Assembly (NCBI RefSeq): GCF_903645355.1
Contig: NZ_CAHJXR010000003.1
Span: forward strand, 310,001-374,000
Length of the DNA: 64,000 nt
Direction: 5' to 3'
DNA from: Schaalia sp. Marseille-Q2122
GTDB lineage: Bacteria > Actinomycetota > Actinomycetes > Actinomycetales > Actinomycetaceae
Shown: positions 29,002 through 40,360 of the stretch, piece after piece
How the letters are laid out: every line of letters starts with the position of its first letter
Numbering within the stretch: position 1 is the first letter of the stretch
Made by a program: the position numbers and the translations under genes
The notes under the pieces: generated by a model
The model's input: the letters and a program-made list of their open reading frames with translations, nothing else
The model's database searches: none
Told to the model about the DNA's origin: nothing

Positions 29002-29331
29002 CGAAGACTGCCATTGCTTGTTGTGAAGTCGGCAACCATTCAGACAAAATAGAATACTTAGTGATCGCTTGTAGTACTCCGTCTCACTTCTCTAGGGATC
29101 TCTTGCGAACCCACTATCATCGGCGCGTTCTCGCCACTTTGATGGAACTCCCACCCAAAACAGCTGCGCTTCACATATTGGGAGGGTGTATAAACAGTTG
29201 GGAAATTGCTGCGCCATTTGTCTTTCGTAGTCTCCTAAAACCGCCTAAGCTGGCTCTCGGGTATGCACATATTAAAAATGCTTTGGAGGCAGTGAGTTGA
29301 TCGTCAAAGTTCGAGGAAGGAGGCTGGTGCC
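29002..29331. other. Intergenic region before the giant surface-protein gene
   Basis: Relatively AT-rich. TAGAAT at 29050-29055 could be a -10 box. A GTG-started frame of 79 codons (29061-29300) has no family resemblance and no ribosome site. A strong AAGGAGG site comes 9 bases before the ATG at 29332. Confidence 0.5.
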
Positions 29332-32300
29332 ATGAGGAAAAAACGCCTCATCCAGAAAATGACAAGCTTAACGACAATGGTCGGCGTTACCAGTATCGTT
29401 TTTGCTGCCCTCCTTAATCCCGGACAGCACACAGCCGAGGTGAACCTCCACGATGGTGGTGTATGGGTGACCAACAGCAGTCTCAACCTCGTCGGACACC
29501 TGAACTACCGCGCCCGCACACTCGACTCGGCTATGCGCACCAGTAGCAGCGAGTTTGATGTCGTCCAAAACGGTGAAAGCGTTCATCTGCTTGACACCGA
29601 AAACGACACATTCGCCCCTATCGACGTGGCGACATCCTCCATTGTCAATCCAGTGTCTTTCCCTGACCTTAGCGTCAATGCCGGAGGGCGCACCATCGCT
29701 CTCAGTGATAGGGGTTCAGGACGTGTTTGGACCCAGTCACTCACGTCCGCTAGCGAGTTCTCACCCGATGCTGTCGCTCCCGTTATCGATAATGTTCCCA
29801 GTGCCGTCACTCTCGTGGGTACTGACGGCACTGTCCATGCAACCTCTCCTCAATCGAAGATTCTCGTCTCCGTACCAGCAGGACGTGACGCGAGCAGCGC
29901 CGTAGTACGTGAACTTCCTCAGCTTGGGGAGAACGCAAACCTCGTGCTCACGGCAGTTGGCTCCAAGCCAGTTGTTTTCGATCGAGCACACTCCACCCTT
30001 TATCTCCCTAACGGTGATCGGCGTGTTCTTGAGCCGTCCACTTACGCGCTTCAAGAACCCGGACCAGAATCCGACAGCGTGATTCTCGCTGACATGACTC
30101 GGCTTCTGAGCGTCCCCCTCGCAGGTGGAGAGATCGCATTCTCTCAAAAACACGAATCTTCCGGTAATCCTGTCAGGCCCGTTGTTCACCGAGGCTGCGC
30201 CTATGGTGCCTGGACCGGCTCTGGGAACTTCAGCCGCGACTGCCTCAAAGATGGAGCTGACTCACATGGTCTCGTTGATTCCCTCAGCAACGTCCATGAA
30301 GCACGCTTCCGCACGAACCGTGATGTCATCGTCCTGAACGATATCAAGTCCGGTTCACTGTGGCTTCCTGATCACAACATGATCCTTATCCAAGATTGGG
30401 ACCAGGTACACTCCCAAGTTGAGGAAAAGGAAGAGTCAGAGGAAGACTCCGTCGACACTACGAAGGAGACCATCCTTCCTGAACGCACCGAAGAGAACAG
30501 TATTCCCATCGCTGAGGATGATGAGTTTGGTGTTCGCCCAGGACGTACCAACATCTTGCCGGTAATCCTCAATGATTCCGATCCTGATGGAGATTTCCTC
30601 ACTGCGGTACCTGTCACGCAGCCTGAAGGGGCAGACGTTTCCGTCGCCAGATATGGGGCAGCGCTTCAGGTGAAACTTAAGGACGGCGTCACTGGAAGCC
30701 TTAGTTTTGACTACGAAGTTAATGACGGACGTGGTGGAATCGCCCGTGCTACCGTCAAACTTCTCGTTCGTGAGAATGGTGAGAACCATGCCCCCGTCCA
30801 GATGGTCATTCCTTCTGTTGACCTTGGCACTGCGAGTACGGCCACCTTCAACGCGCTGGCGAATTGGTACGACCCAGATGGGGACCCCTTCTACCTTGAA
30901 TCCACAAAGGCTCCTCAAGGCATTAGTGTTCGACAACGTGAAACCGGGACTATCGATATGACTGAGGCAGGTCACGGCCCTGGGAAAGCCGTCGTTGAAC
31001 TTTCTGTCTCCGATGGGCGTGCTACTGGTAAAGGTGAGATTGCTGCCAATATCAGTGGCGAAAGTAATGTTCCTCCTGTCGCAAACGTTGACCACCTGGT
31101 TGTTCGTCAGGGCGAGACTGCGGTTGCTCGAGTGCTCGACAATGACACGGACGCCAATGGCAACCCCCTGCGCATCGTCCAAGTCTCATCTCCGCCACTC
31201 GGCATCAGCCTCGACTGGGACGGTAGCGAAGGCACTCTCACAATCGGTGGAGATCGCGTTGGCTCCTACTATCTCACCTATATCGTGAGTGATGGCCCAT
31301 CAACAGCCTCAGGAATTGTGCGTGTTGATGTCGTTGACGTGGCCGATGATCTGCATATTTCCGCTGAGGATGATTTCGGAGTCCTTCCCGTCGGCGGCTA
31401 TGTACTTGTCGATCTCCTTGCTAATGACTCAGATCCTTCGGGCGGTATCCTCGCAGTTCAAAAAGTTGATCTTCCAGAGACATCACCGCTGTCTGTCGCC
31501 CTGCTCAATCACCAAGTCGTGCGAATCTCGGCCTCGCACAGTCTTGATAGTCCCCAGACCTTCGATTATACGGTGTCTAATGGAAGTTTCTCTGCGATCG
31601 CAACGGTCACCGTCATCCCACGCCCTGCAGACAACGCTCCCGAAAGACCTCAGGCTGCACCCGACAACCTTGTCGTCAGAGTCGGCGACGTTGGGAGCGT
31701 TGCTGTCCTCGACAATGATAGATCCCCTGCCGGGCTCAAACTGAGCGTTGCGCCTGTCCTCGAACACAGTGTGCCACTCGAGATGGCTACCGTCTTTCTT
31801 TCCGATAATGTTGTGCGAGTGCGTGGCGGCAACACTCCGGGGGCAGCCGACATTCACTACACCGTGGTTGATAGTTTTGGTCAGTTCCACACCTCGGTTG
31901 TTCACCTTATCGTTCGAGACACTGACGAGGGAGATAACACTGCGCCCAAGCCTCGGGACATCATCGTGCGCGCCCTTGCCGGTTCAACGACGAGCATCAA
32001 GATTCCCCTTGACGGAATCGACCAGGAAGGTGATTCAGTTACAGTTGAAGGTCTTGCAAGTTCGCCCCGGCTGGGTACAGCGCGCCTTGAGGGCACGACC
32101 ATTCACTACGACGCTAGCCCCGAGGCTATTGGGACCGACACCTTTAGCTACAGCGTGCGTGACCGACTTGGCTTGGCGGCAGTAGGACGTATACGTGTGG
32201 GTATCGTTCAACGCTCTCCCCTGAACCAAAACCCTGTTGCTCTGCCGGACCTTGTTCGAGTACGGCCGGGAGCGAAGGTTGCTGTTGACGTTTTAGGAAA

Positions 32301-35300
32301 TGACACAGACCCCGACGGTGATACAGTTCGCCTTGTTGACGGCTCCTTGAGTAGCCCTACAGCAAACCTCATTAGCCCAACCATTCACTCTGGCAGAATT
32401 GTCCTTAAAGCTCCGCAGCAAGAATCTCGCCATACGGTGCTCTACGGAGTTTCCGATGGTGCGGGCGGGAAGGCAGAAGGGGTACTCACTCTCTTGGTTA
32501 CCCCCGATGCTCCGCTGCTTGCGCCTATCGCGCGAGACGATGCTGTCACCATTGAACAGGTACAGACAACTGAAGACAGCACCGTCACCATCTCAGTCCT
32601 CATGAATGATGAGGATCCCGATGGACTTACCGACGATCTTGAGCTGACTAGTAATGACAAGAATCTTCGAGTTAACACTGATAAAACCGTCACGGTGACT
32701 GTCACCGAAAAGGAACAGGTTCTCATCTACAGCATCACCGACCCCGATAAGATGACGGCCTCGGCGATTGTCCGTGTACCTGGACGCACCTATGAACGTC
32801 CCACCCTTGATACCCGTCCCCGGACGCTGGAAGTCAACGCCGGAGAGAGCATTGATATCTCCATCAATAACTATGTGGTAACCCGAGAAGGACGAAGCGT
32901 ACGTCTGACCTCTGAAGACAAAGTCCGTGCAGGTATCGGTGCCAACGGTGCGCGTCTCGTGAAGTCACCAACCACCTTGACTTTCACTTCGGTACCTGAC
33001 TTTGCTGGAATGACCTCCATCTCTTTTGAAGTCACAGACGGCACTGATATCAACGATTCTGAGGGGGCGACCGCATTCATCACCCTGCCAATTCGCGTCC
33101 TTGGAAAACAAAACCGGCCGCCGACAATTCGCCCCCGTCTTTTGCATGTCGGAGCAGGTGAAGACCCCATAACGCTTGACCTCGCACCAACAGTTTCAGA
33201 TCCAGACGGCGAGAGTCCCACTACTTTCACCTACGCCCTGGCGGATGTTCCAGTAGGAATCAATGCTCAGCTTTCAGGTAGCACCTTGACCCTGAGCGCC
33301 GGTATCGAACAGCGAAAAGGCCCTATCGGAACCTTGACCGTCACTGTCACTGACGGTCAGGGAGCATCGGCAAGTGGGCAGTTCCCCATCACAGTGTTGG
33401 CAACGAGCCTGCCTCCGATTAAAATCTCGCCCGCACATATTGTCCTCGAAGGCGATGCAAGTGAGGAGATCGACATTGTCGATTACGCCGTCAATCCCAT
33501 GCCAGAGAAAGGTCCTCTTACCCTCATTGGACAACCGCAGGCGAGCGAAGGCGGCATTGCCACGGCGAGCGGCACGCGTATTACCATCCAAGCTGCTCCT
33601 AAGTATGCCGGAAAGTTTGTTGTCACCTACCGCGTTGGCGACGCTACTAAGGATCCCTCTCGCGAGGTAACGGGCACGATCTCTGTTTCAGTTCTAAGCG
33701 TTCCTGAGGCCCCAAGGAACCTCCAGGCCGAAGCAGTTTCATCAAACGCTGTGCGCCTCACCTGGGAGACAGGAGACACACGAGGCCTACCGATTACTCG
33801 CTTTGTTGTCACCGATCATCACCAGGGTGACACCATTGATTGTGGAGTTGTGACTACCTGCGTTCTTCAGAATCGACGCCCAGGACAAGAACATGTCTTC
33901 TCTGTTGTTGCGCACAATAAGGTCGGTCCTTCCGATCCTTCCGCTCATGTCAGCATCAAACTTGATGTTGTTCCTGAGGCTCTCGCCCAGCCGTCCGTGA
34001 AAGCAGGAGATCGCGAAGTGTCGGTGACATGGTCTCCGCCACGCAATGAAGGATCTCCCATTCAGTCCTACGAAGTAACTTTGTCTCCTCATGGAAGCCA
34101 GACTATTCAAGTCAGCCCCGGACACGGCCCTCAAACAGCGGTGTTCAACGGATTGACGAACGGCATTGAGTATGTTGCTACAGTGACCGCCACCAACGCG
34201 CAGGGAACCTCTGTCGCCTCGCCTGCCAGCGTAAAGGTGAGGCCCTACGGGCGTCCCAGTCCTGTCGAGGGATTGGAGGCTACTTACGCCAACCTCGGTG
34301 CGGCAGCGCCGAGTGACAAGCCGATAGTTTCCGTGAGCTGGCGCCCCTCGTCCAACAATGGTCGCGCTGTCGAGTACTACACCGTGCGATCTGGCGATAT
34401 TGTCAAGACTGTGGACGCCCCTACAACGTCAACCACCATCGAATTGCCGAGCTTCCCAACACAGCAAGTCACCTTCACGGTGACAGCGACGAATAATCGA
34501 TCCAAGCCTAACGAATCGACATCAACGGCTGCATCAGTCTCGATCTGGGTGTATGGACGTCCTGCTCCGCCCAAGATTTTGTCCTTCACCCCAACGGGAA
34601 GAAGCAATGAATTGCGGCTGAGCTGGCAGCGAAGCCTCGGCGCTGCCGGTTGGAACCCGGATGAGCTTAGTTACGAATGGAGCAATGGTAGCCAGTGGTT
34701 CCCTCTCAGAGAGGATGTTCTCCGCGAGCCTGCATGGACGAATGGAACACCTCAGAGGGTGTCGCTACGCGCTGTCGGCCTTAGGAATGGGCAATCAGTG
34801 GCGTCTGAACCGGTAACTTCCAATGCCGCCATACCTTACGGCCCCCCTCAAGCGCCTGAGATCACCTGTCGAGGCGGTGACAAGCACGTTTACTGTAGGT
34901 GGCATGGAGGATCGGAGAACGGACGTTCAGGAACCCACCGTTTGCGTGGTCACGTCAACCGCGAAGTTGCCGCACAAGGTGAGCAAAACTTCCCTGTTGA
35001 ACCCTCAACACCCGTGCGCGTCTGCATTGAGTTCACACAGAACGACTCGGTAAACCATGCCGTCCAAAACTGTGCGTCGGCAACTTCGGACGCCCACCCC
35101 ACCCCCCGCCAGACCCAGAACCAGAACCAGAACCGCCCGGTCCCACGCCGAATCCTCCGGGTGGCGGTGATCCTCCGGGTGGCGGTGATCCTCCGGGTGG
35201 CGGTAATCCTCCGGGTGGCGGTAATCCACCTGATAATGGGTACTTAACATTCAGCCTGAACATGCGCTGGCCATATGGGCAGGTTACCTACACCGGAGAT

Positions 35301-35573
35301 AATCTCCCGCAAGGTCGGTACAAGATTTATTGCTGGAATGCTGCTTCCGAGGATCAGATCAACTGGGGTGACTCGTTCCATAATCCTGGTAATTTCCTCG
35401 GGCTAGCTCCCGATCCTCGCTTTCCCAGCGAGCCGATGACGATTGAATTTGTTGGGCGTGGAGGCTTCAACTTCTACTGCTCAGGTAACCAGTATCAATC
35501 TCAGAGGCCCAACGAGAATTTCTCCATCCAGCTCTACTCTATTGACGGCCAACCGAATATCTGGATCCACTAA
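29332..35573 (+). CDS. fn3: Giant Ig-like/FN3 repeat surface protein, frameshifted near 3' end
   Basis: Extracellular adhesin-like protein. An N-terminal membrane anchor or signal (about 10-28) is followed by a propeller-like region (to about 350), an acidic spacer (EEKEESEEDSVDTT), many Ig/cadherin-like repeats with DxDxDG turns (VILNDSDPDGD, VLDNDTDANGN, VLGNDTDPDGD), then FN3 domains (about 1460-1830). As read, the frame ends at 35247 with RVAVILRVAVIL repeats. The next frame instead encodes a PEPEPEPP stretch, PPGGGD/PPGGGN repeats and a C-terminal module (GYLTFSLNMRWPYG to NIWIH, stop 35573). One extra C in the six-C run near 35102-35107 joins them into about 2080 residues. First gene of the kinase/FHA/MoxR cluster; compare fn3 of bifidobacteria. 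Confidence 0.85.
35156..35230 (+). repeat. Tandem 18-bp repeats encoding PPGGGD/N
   Basis: Four near-identical copies of a unit GATCCTCCGGGTGGCGGT, the last two with AAT in place of GAT. The 18-base period is six codons, so copy changes would lengthen or shorten the Pro-Gly linker without shifting the frame. They follow directly after the suspected frameshift. Confidence 0.85.
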
Positions 35574-35616
35574 CGCGCGGCAATTGTCCTCCAAGAAAGA
35601 GAAAGTAAGGTCTTCT

Positions 35617-36582
35617 ATGACAACGACAGTGGAAAAGGCACAGTGGTTTGCTGACTCCTTCACCCGCATCACGAAGAACGTCTCGCAGGCTGTTCTGGGT
35701 AAAGAAGAGGTTGTTCGCCTTGCCTTGACCTGCATGTTTGCTGAGGGGCACCTGCTGCTTGAGGATGCTCCCGGAACGGGGAAGACCGCCTTGGCTCGTG
35801 CGATCGCCGCCACCGTGCAGGGCACGCACTCGCGCATCCAGTTCACCCCCGACCTGCTACCCTCAGACATCACCGGCGTGACCATTTACGAGCAGAAGAC
35901 GGGGAATTGGGAGTTCCACAAGGGTCCGATCTTTGCCTCCATTGTGCTTGCGGATGAAATTAATCGCGCCTCGCCTAAGACCCAGTCCGCACTGCTGGAA
36001 GTCATGGAAGAATCCCGCGTGACCGTTGACGGCGTCCGCCACGAAACGGGCCGCCCCTTTATGGTCATCGCCACCCAAAACCCAGTCGAGCAGGCTGGCA
36101 CCTACAAGCTGCCCGAAGCACAGCTGGATCGCTTCCTTATGAAGACTGAGTTGGGTTACCCAGACCATGATGCCGGGGTGTCCATCATCCTCGGTTCTGC
36201 TGCCCCGGACCGCTCTTCTCGCCTCAAGGCCGTCGTCTCCACGCAGGCTGTCGCCGAAATGGCCGACCTGGCTGCGGGCAACCATGTTGATCCGGCTATT
36301 GCCAGCTACGTTCAGAGCCTGTGCGAGGTCACCCGTATGGATCCCACCGTCCGTATTGGTGTGTCCACTCGTGGTGCAATTGGCATGATGCGCGCAGCCC
36401 GCGTGTGGGCCATGGCCCAGGGCCGCAACTATGTCACTCCCGACGACATCCAGAGCCTGGCCCAGCGCGTGTGGGCACACCGTCTCGTCCTCGACCCCGA
36501 CGCAGAATTTGGCGGTGCCACCCGCGAGGCCGTGATCAGTGCTGCCCTTAAGGCAGTTGACTCGCCGACCGCAAGGGGGTAG
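35617..36582 (+). CDS. MoxR-family AAA+ ATPase
   Basis: 321 residues. The ATG at 35617 with an AAGG site is preferred to upstream starts lying in the preceding gene. Walker A is EDAPGTGKTALARA (about 49-57), Walker B is VLADEINRASPKTQSALLEVM with the sensor IATQNPVEQAGTY, and it ends with the AAA lid. MoxR ATPases act as chaperones that mature or remodel partner complexes and are nearly always next to DUF58 and TgpA-like genes, as here. It overlaps the DUF58 gene. Confidence 0.95.
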   Translation: MTTTVEKAQWFADSFTRITKNVSQAVLGKEEVVRLALTCMFAEGHLLLEDAPGTGKTALARAIAATVQGTHSRIQFTPDLLPSDITGVTIYEQKTGNWEFHKGPIFASIVLADEINRASPKTQSALLEVMEESRVTVDGVRHETGRPFMVIATQNPVEQAGTYKLPEAQLDRFLMKTELGYPDHDAGVSIILGSAAPDRSSRLKAVVSTQAVAEMADLAAGNHVDPAIASYVQSLCEVTRMDPTVRIGVSTRGAIGMMRAARVWAMAQGRNYVTPDDIQSLAQRVWAHRLVLDPDAEFGGATREAVISAALKAVDSPTARG

Positions 36583-37892
36583 TGGTGCCGCGTTCGACTC
36601 TTGCCCACCACCGTCGTGACGATCTTTCCCTGCGCGCCCGCACGCGTTTGCGTGCCCAGGCGCAAAAGGAGAGCCTGTCGCGAGCGTGGTCTGCTGCCGG
36701 AATGGCCTTCGAACGCATCCCTATTGTTGGTCGACTCAGACCCATTGGCCTGGCTATCACCCGCCTGGGATGGGCAGTGTGCTGGTCCGCTGTGCTCAGC
36801 CTCGGCATTGGCGTGTACTTCTCGTGGATTGAAGCCATTGCCACGGGCACTGTCTCACTCACCATCTTTCTGCTGGGGGTGCTTTCCTCTATGGGACGTG
36901 GCGGCCAACAGGTTGAGGTCGCCCTTGAAAGGTGCCGCGTTGTAGCTGGGGAGCACGCTTTGGGCGAAGTGACCGTCCTCAACCCCACCAGCCGGGCATT
37001 TAGTAGCACGCGCATTGACCTCCGTGTGGGGGAGACACTGGCTACTTTTACCGCCCCCCGTCTGGCAGCAGGGGAGGAACACCGCGAAGCCTTCGCGATC
37101 TCCACTTATAGACGCGGCGTCGTCACCGTCGGCCCTGCCCGATGTGTGCGAGGAGACGCTCTTGGTCTACTCCTCCACGCGAAGGCCTCGTCGGAGGTAC
37201 TTGAACTGTTCGTCCACCCACGCACGGTGCGTATCTCATCGTCAGCCGTGGGCTTCATCCGCGACGTCGAAGGAGCCACCACTCAGGATCTGTCCTCAAC
37301 AGATGTCTCCTTCCATGCCCTGCGCGACTACATGCCCGGCGACGACCGACGCAATATTCACTGGAAAACGACGGCGCGCACGAACTCGTTAATGGTTCGC
37401 CAATTCGAAGAAACCCGCCGCGCTCACCTGCTGATCGTGTTCGACCTTGATGAGGAGGCGTGGGAAGACGATCACGAGTTCGAATTAGGCGTCTCCGCAG
37501 TGGCCTCCCTCGTGCGTGTGTCCATGGGTGATTCCAAAGAGACGTCCATTGTCACTCAGAGCGGCCAACTAAAGTGTCCTACTGCCGTCCATGCCCTTGA
37601 CGTGCTTGCTGGTATTGAACGCCTCAGCGTCGCTGAACGCCTTGTGAGCTTCACCCATCGGGCAGTCACGGAAGTTCCTCAAGCGTCTGTGGTCATTGTT
37701 GTTACTGGCTCACGAACATCGATCTCTGACCTCCACTCGGCCCTAGTGAAACTGCCCGTCTCATTGTTGATTGCCGCTTTGCGAATAATGCCCAACACGG
37801 AGCTGGAATCACGAACCATTGCTGGCGTCCCCGTTCTAGGTCTCCCCGATCTTGATGCTCTCGAAACTGCAATGAGGAAGGTGGCAGGATGA
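36582..37892 (+). CDS. DUF58 domain protein (MoxR partner)
   Basis: 436 residues; GTG starts at 36582 or 36585 after AAGGGGG. Two N-terminal helices (about 52-105) anchor it. The DUF58 signature, FHALRDYMPGDDRRNIHWKT with ARTNSLMVRQFEE, lies at about 245-285 and begins a VWA-like domain. DUF58 proteins are thought to be MoxR substrates or adaptors. The start overlaps the MoxR stop and the end overlaps the next gene by four bases. Confidence 0.93.
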   Translation: MVPRSTLAHHRRDDLSLRARTRLRAQAQKESLSRAWSAAGMAFERIPIVGRLRPIGLAITRLGWAVCWSAVLSLGIGVYFSWIEAIATGTVSLTIFLLGVLSSMGRGGQQVEVALERCRVVAGEHALGEVTVLNPTSRAFSSTRIDLRVGETLATFTAPRLAAGEEHREAFAISTYRRGVVTVGPARCVRGDALGLLLHAKASSEVLELFVHPRTVRISSSAVGFIRDVEGATTQDLSSTDVSFHALRDYMPGDDRRNIHWKTTARTNSLMVRQFEETRRAHLLIVFDLDEEAWEDDHEFELGVSAVASLVRVSMGDSKETSIVTQSGQLKCPTAVHALDVLAGIERLSVAERLVSFTHRAVTEVPQASVVIVVTGSRTSISDLHSALVKLPVSLLIAALRIMPNTELESRTIAGVPVLGLPDLDALETAMRKVAG

Positions 37893-40360
37893 ACACGATC
37901 CCTACCTTCTATCTGACTACCTCAGGGGCCGATAAGAAACAGCAGCGCCGCTACCTGCTCACCGACCTCATATTGGCCCTGGTACTCCTCCTGACCGCCG
38001 GGGTGGCCCACGGTGATGTCTTTGGTGACGCTTCGGGATACATTGCGGCAACAGGTGGCGTTGCTGTTGGACTGCTGTGCGCGCTCATTGCCGCGAAGGC
38101 GCGCTTTGGCCCGGCAATGAGCGCATTGATGCTCACCGCCGGATATCTCGCCGCTGGGGCCTACCTCGCGCTGCCGGAGACTCTTTCCCGAGGCTTTTTG
38201 CCCACCTTGGAATCGGTCCGTGCACTGCTCATTGGTGCGGTGACAGCGTGGAAGGACCTGCTCACCATCCAACCTCCAGCGGAGTCCTTCTCGGGGATGA
38301 CAGTAGTCCCTTATCTTTCCGGCCTCGTCGCAGCCTTCGTCAGCGGTACCATCGTGATGCGTTCACAGAGGCGCACATGGGCAATCCTTCCGGCCATAGT
38401 CTTCGCTGTGATCGGGATCCTGTGGGGGTCTCAGCGTGCAGACTACGCGTTGGCTGTGGGTACTGTGGGTAGCATTATCGCCTGGGTGTGGGCTGCGGAA
38501 ATCAGTAACCGCCGCCGCCACGCGGACGAGCAAAGCTCGGTTACCTTCGTAAATAGCGCCAAGCAATCCGCTCACCTCCAGCGAACCCGTGGTGCTGTGG
38601 TCGTGATCCTCGCCGCGGTGACGACTGCAGTGCTGGTGCCCATGCTGCCAGCGGCGCATCGAACAGTGCTGCGCGATTACGTTGATCCCCCTTTGGACCT
38701 GCATGAATACCATTCGCCGCTGGTGTTCTTTCGTGCGTGGAATACGCAGGAGGCCGACACTACTCTCTTCACCGTTGAAGGCCTGGGCAAGGATGAGCGC
38801 ATCCATCTTGCGACCTTAGACCATTACGACGGCACTGTCTTTAAGATCAACGGTGAAGAAGGGGCGAAGAGTTTCCGACATGTGGGTCGTGACTTCACTG
38901 ATTATGCCCTGCCTGAGGGAAGCGAAACGCGCACTCTGACGATCTCTTTGGCGAATTATGACGGGAACTGGTTGCCCACCGGCGGTCAGGTGCGTTCCTT
39001 GGAATACACGGCGGGTGATCTCGATGCACTCGCCTCGGCATTGTTCTACTCCGAGGAGCTCACGACCACGTTGAGTGTGCGTCAATTAGGTGAGGGCGTC
39101 ACTTACCGAGCGCAGAGCGTTGTTGCCAAGCCGTGGGCTGACGCTAAGCTCCAGGACAAACCCTTTGAGAAGATCACGCTGCCTGAAGACAGCTATGTGC
39201 CTGAGAGTATTCACGATACGGCGCAGTTGTTCACCGAGGGGAAGAACGCGGGTATCGAGCAGGTACGCGCCCTTCAACAGCGCCTGCATGACGAGGGATT
39301 CTACTCTGATGGTCTTTCGGGGAGTTCTGTCCCCGGGCACCGTTCCGATCGTTTGGCGGCTTTCCTTGAGGCGCCGCAGATGGTGGGCGATGACGATCAA
39401 TACGCTCCCGCGATGGCGCTCATGCTGCGTTCGTTGGGTATTCCTTCTCGGGTGGTCATGGGCTTTTACCCGGAGACCTACACTGATGGGCCGATTCCGA
39501 TTACCGGCAAGGATGTCCACGTGTGGGTGGAGGTTCCTTTCCGAGGTGCGGGGTGGGTGCCTTTCGATCCGACTCCGCCCAAGGACCAGCAGCCTCAAAC
39601 CGAGGTGCCAAAGCCGAAGCCGAACCCGCGTCCTTTGGTGATTCAGCCTCCCGAGCCTCCTGAGGAGCCTGCGGAGGTTCCTCCGGAGGCCGTTGAAGAT
39701 CCCAAGGATGACGATGAGCCGAAGGACGATGGGTGGGGAGAGCTCCTGCTTCTCATTGTCAAGATCGGGGCCGGGGTTTCGGTTCTGATTCTGCCCTTCG
39801 TCGTGATTGTCCTAATCAAGGGCATGATTCGTTTGCTGCGTCGCCGTCGCAAGCGTGAGGATCTGCGCGCTGCTGCCGCCTGGGATGAAGTGGTGGACCG
39901 TGCGACTGACCTGGGTATTGAGGTGATGATGGGAGTTTCGCGCCCGCGTCAGGCTCAGTGGATTGATCGTCAGCTCAGTGACGAGGCCGACGCCACGGTG
40001 TCTGAGGGAAGCGAGTTGAGTTTCCTCGCCTATGACGATGAGCGTTCGGAGTTGGTGACCCTTGCGGAGGAGCTGGACCGGGCGGTCTTTAGCGCTCCGC
40101 GGGTGAGCAGCAGCCAAAGTGACGACATGTGGTCAAGAAGTGTTACTGTTGTCAAAACTTTGCGTAAGCGCGCCTCGTGGCGCCAGCGTTTGGGAGGGAC
40201 TTTCTCGACGCGGGCTCTACGAATGCGGGCACGACGACGTCGAATTCACAAACGGCGGGACAAAAAACTGATTGCACAACGCAAAGCCGCACACAAACGT
40301 GGCGGGAATGGTAGTGTCTCTGCCGTTACCACATCCCGCAGGAGGAACCGCAATGGCTGA
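37889..40360 (+). CDS. TgpA-like transglutaminase-fold membrane protein, Cys replaced
   Basis: 823 residues. Six or so N-terminal helices (about 24-240), an extracellular region, a transglutaminase-like core (about 470-565), a Pro/Glu-rich linker, one more helix (about 625-655) and a basic cytoplasmic tail. In the core the pattern G-x-C-x-Q-[FY]-A reads GDDDQYA, so residue 502 is Asp where the catalytic Cys is expected. The His (DVHVWVEV, residue 544) and Asp (FDPTP, residue 560) remain. It may thus be a binding or scaffold protein and not a cross-linking enzyme. It overlaps the upstream gene by four bases and the downstream gene by eight. Confidence 0.92.
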   Translation: MNTIPTFYLTTSGADKKQQRRYLLTDLILALVLLLTAGVAHGDVFGDASGYIAATGGVAVGLLCALIAAKARFGPAMSALMLTAGYLAAGAYLALPETLSRGFLPTLESVRALLIGAVTAWKDLLTIQPPAESFSGMTVVPYLSGLVAAFVSGTIVMRSQRRTWAILPAIVFAVIGILWGSQRADYALAVGTVGSIIAWVWAAEISNRRRHADEQSSVTFVNSAKQSAHLQRTRGAVVVILAAVTTAVLVPMLPAAHRTVLRDYVDPPLDLHEYHSPLVFFRAWNTQEADTTLFTVEGLGKDERIHLATLDHYDGTVFKINGEEGAKSFRHVGRDFTDYALPEGSETRTLTISLANYDGNWLPTGGQVRSLEYTAGDLDALASALFYSEELTTTLSVRQLGEGVTYRAQSVVAKPWADAKLQDKPFEKITLPEDSYVPESIHDTAQLFTEGKNAGIEQVRALQQRLHDEGFYSDGLSGSSVPGHRSDRLAAFLEAPQMVGDDDQYAPAMALMLRSLGIPSRVVMGFYPETYTDGPIPITGKDVHVWVEVPFRGAGWVPFDPTPPKDQQPQTEVPKPKPNPRPLVIQPPEPPEEPAEVPPEAVEDPKDDDEPKDDGWGELLLLIVKIGAGVSVLILPFVVIVLIKGMIRLLRRRRKREDLRAAAAWDEVVDRATDLGIEVMMGVSRPRQAQWIDRQLSDEADATVSEGSELSFLAYDDERSELVTLAEELDRAVFSAPRVSSSQSDDMWSRSVTVVKTLRKRASWRQRLGGTFSTRALRMRARRRRIHKRRDKKLIAQRKAAHKRGGNGSVSAVTTSRRRNRNG

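Noticed and set aside
29061-29300. A 79-codon GTG-started frame before the giant surface protein gene
   Set aside because: No ribosome site, no recognisable motif; probably chance in a promoter region.
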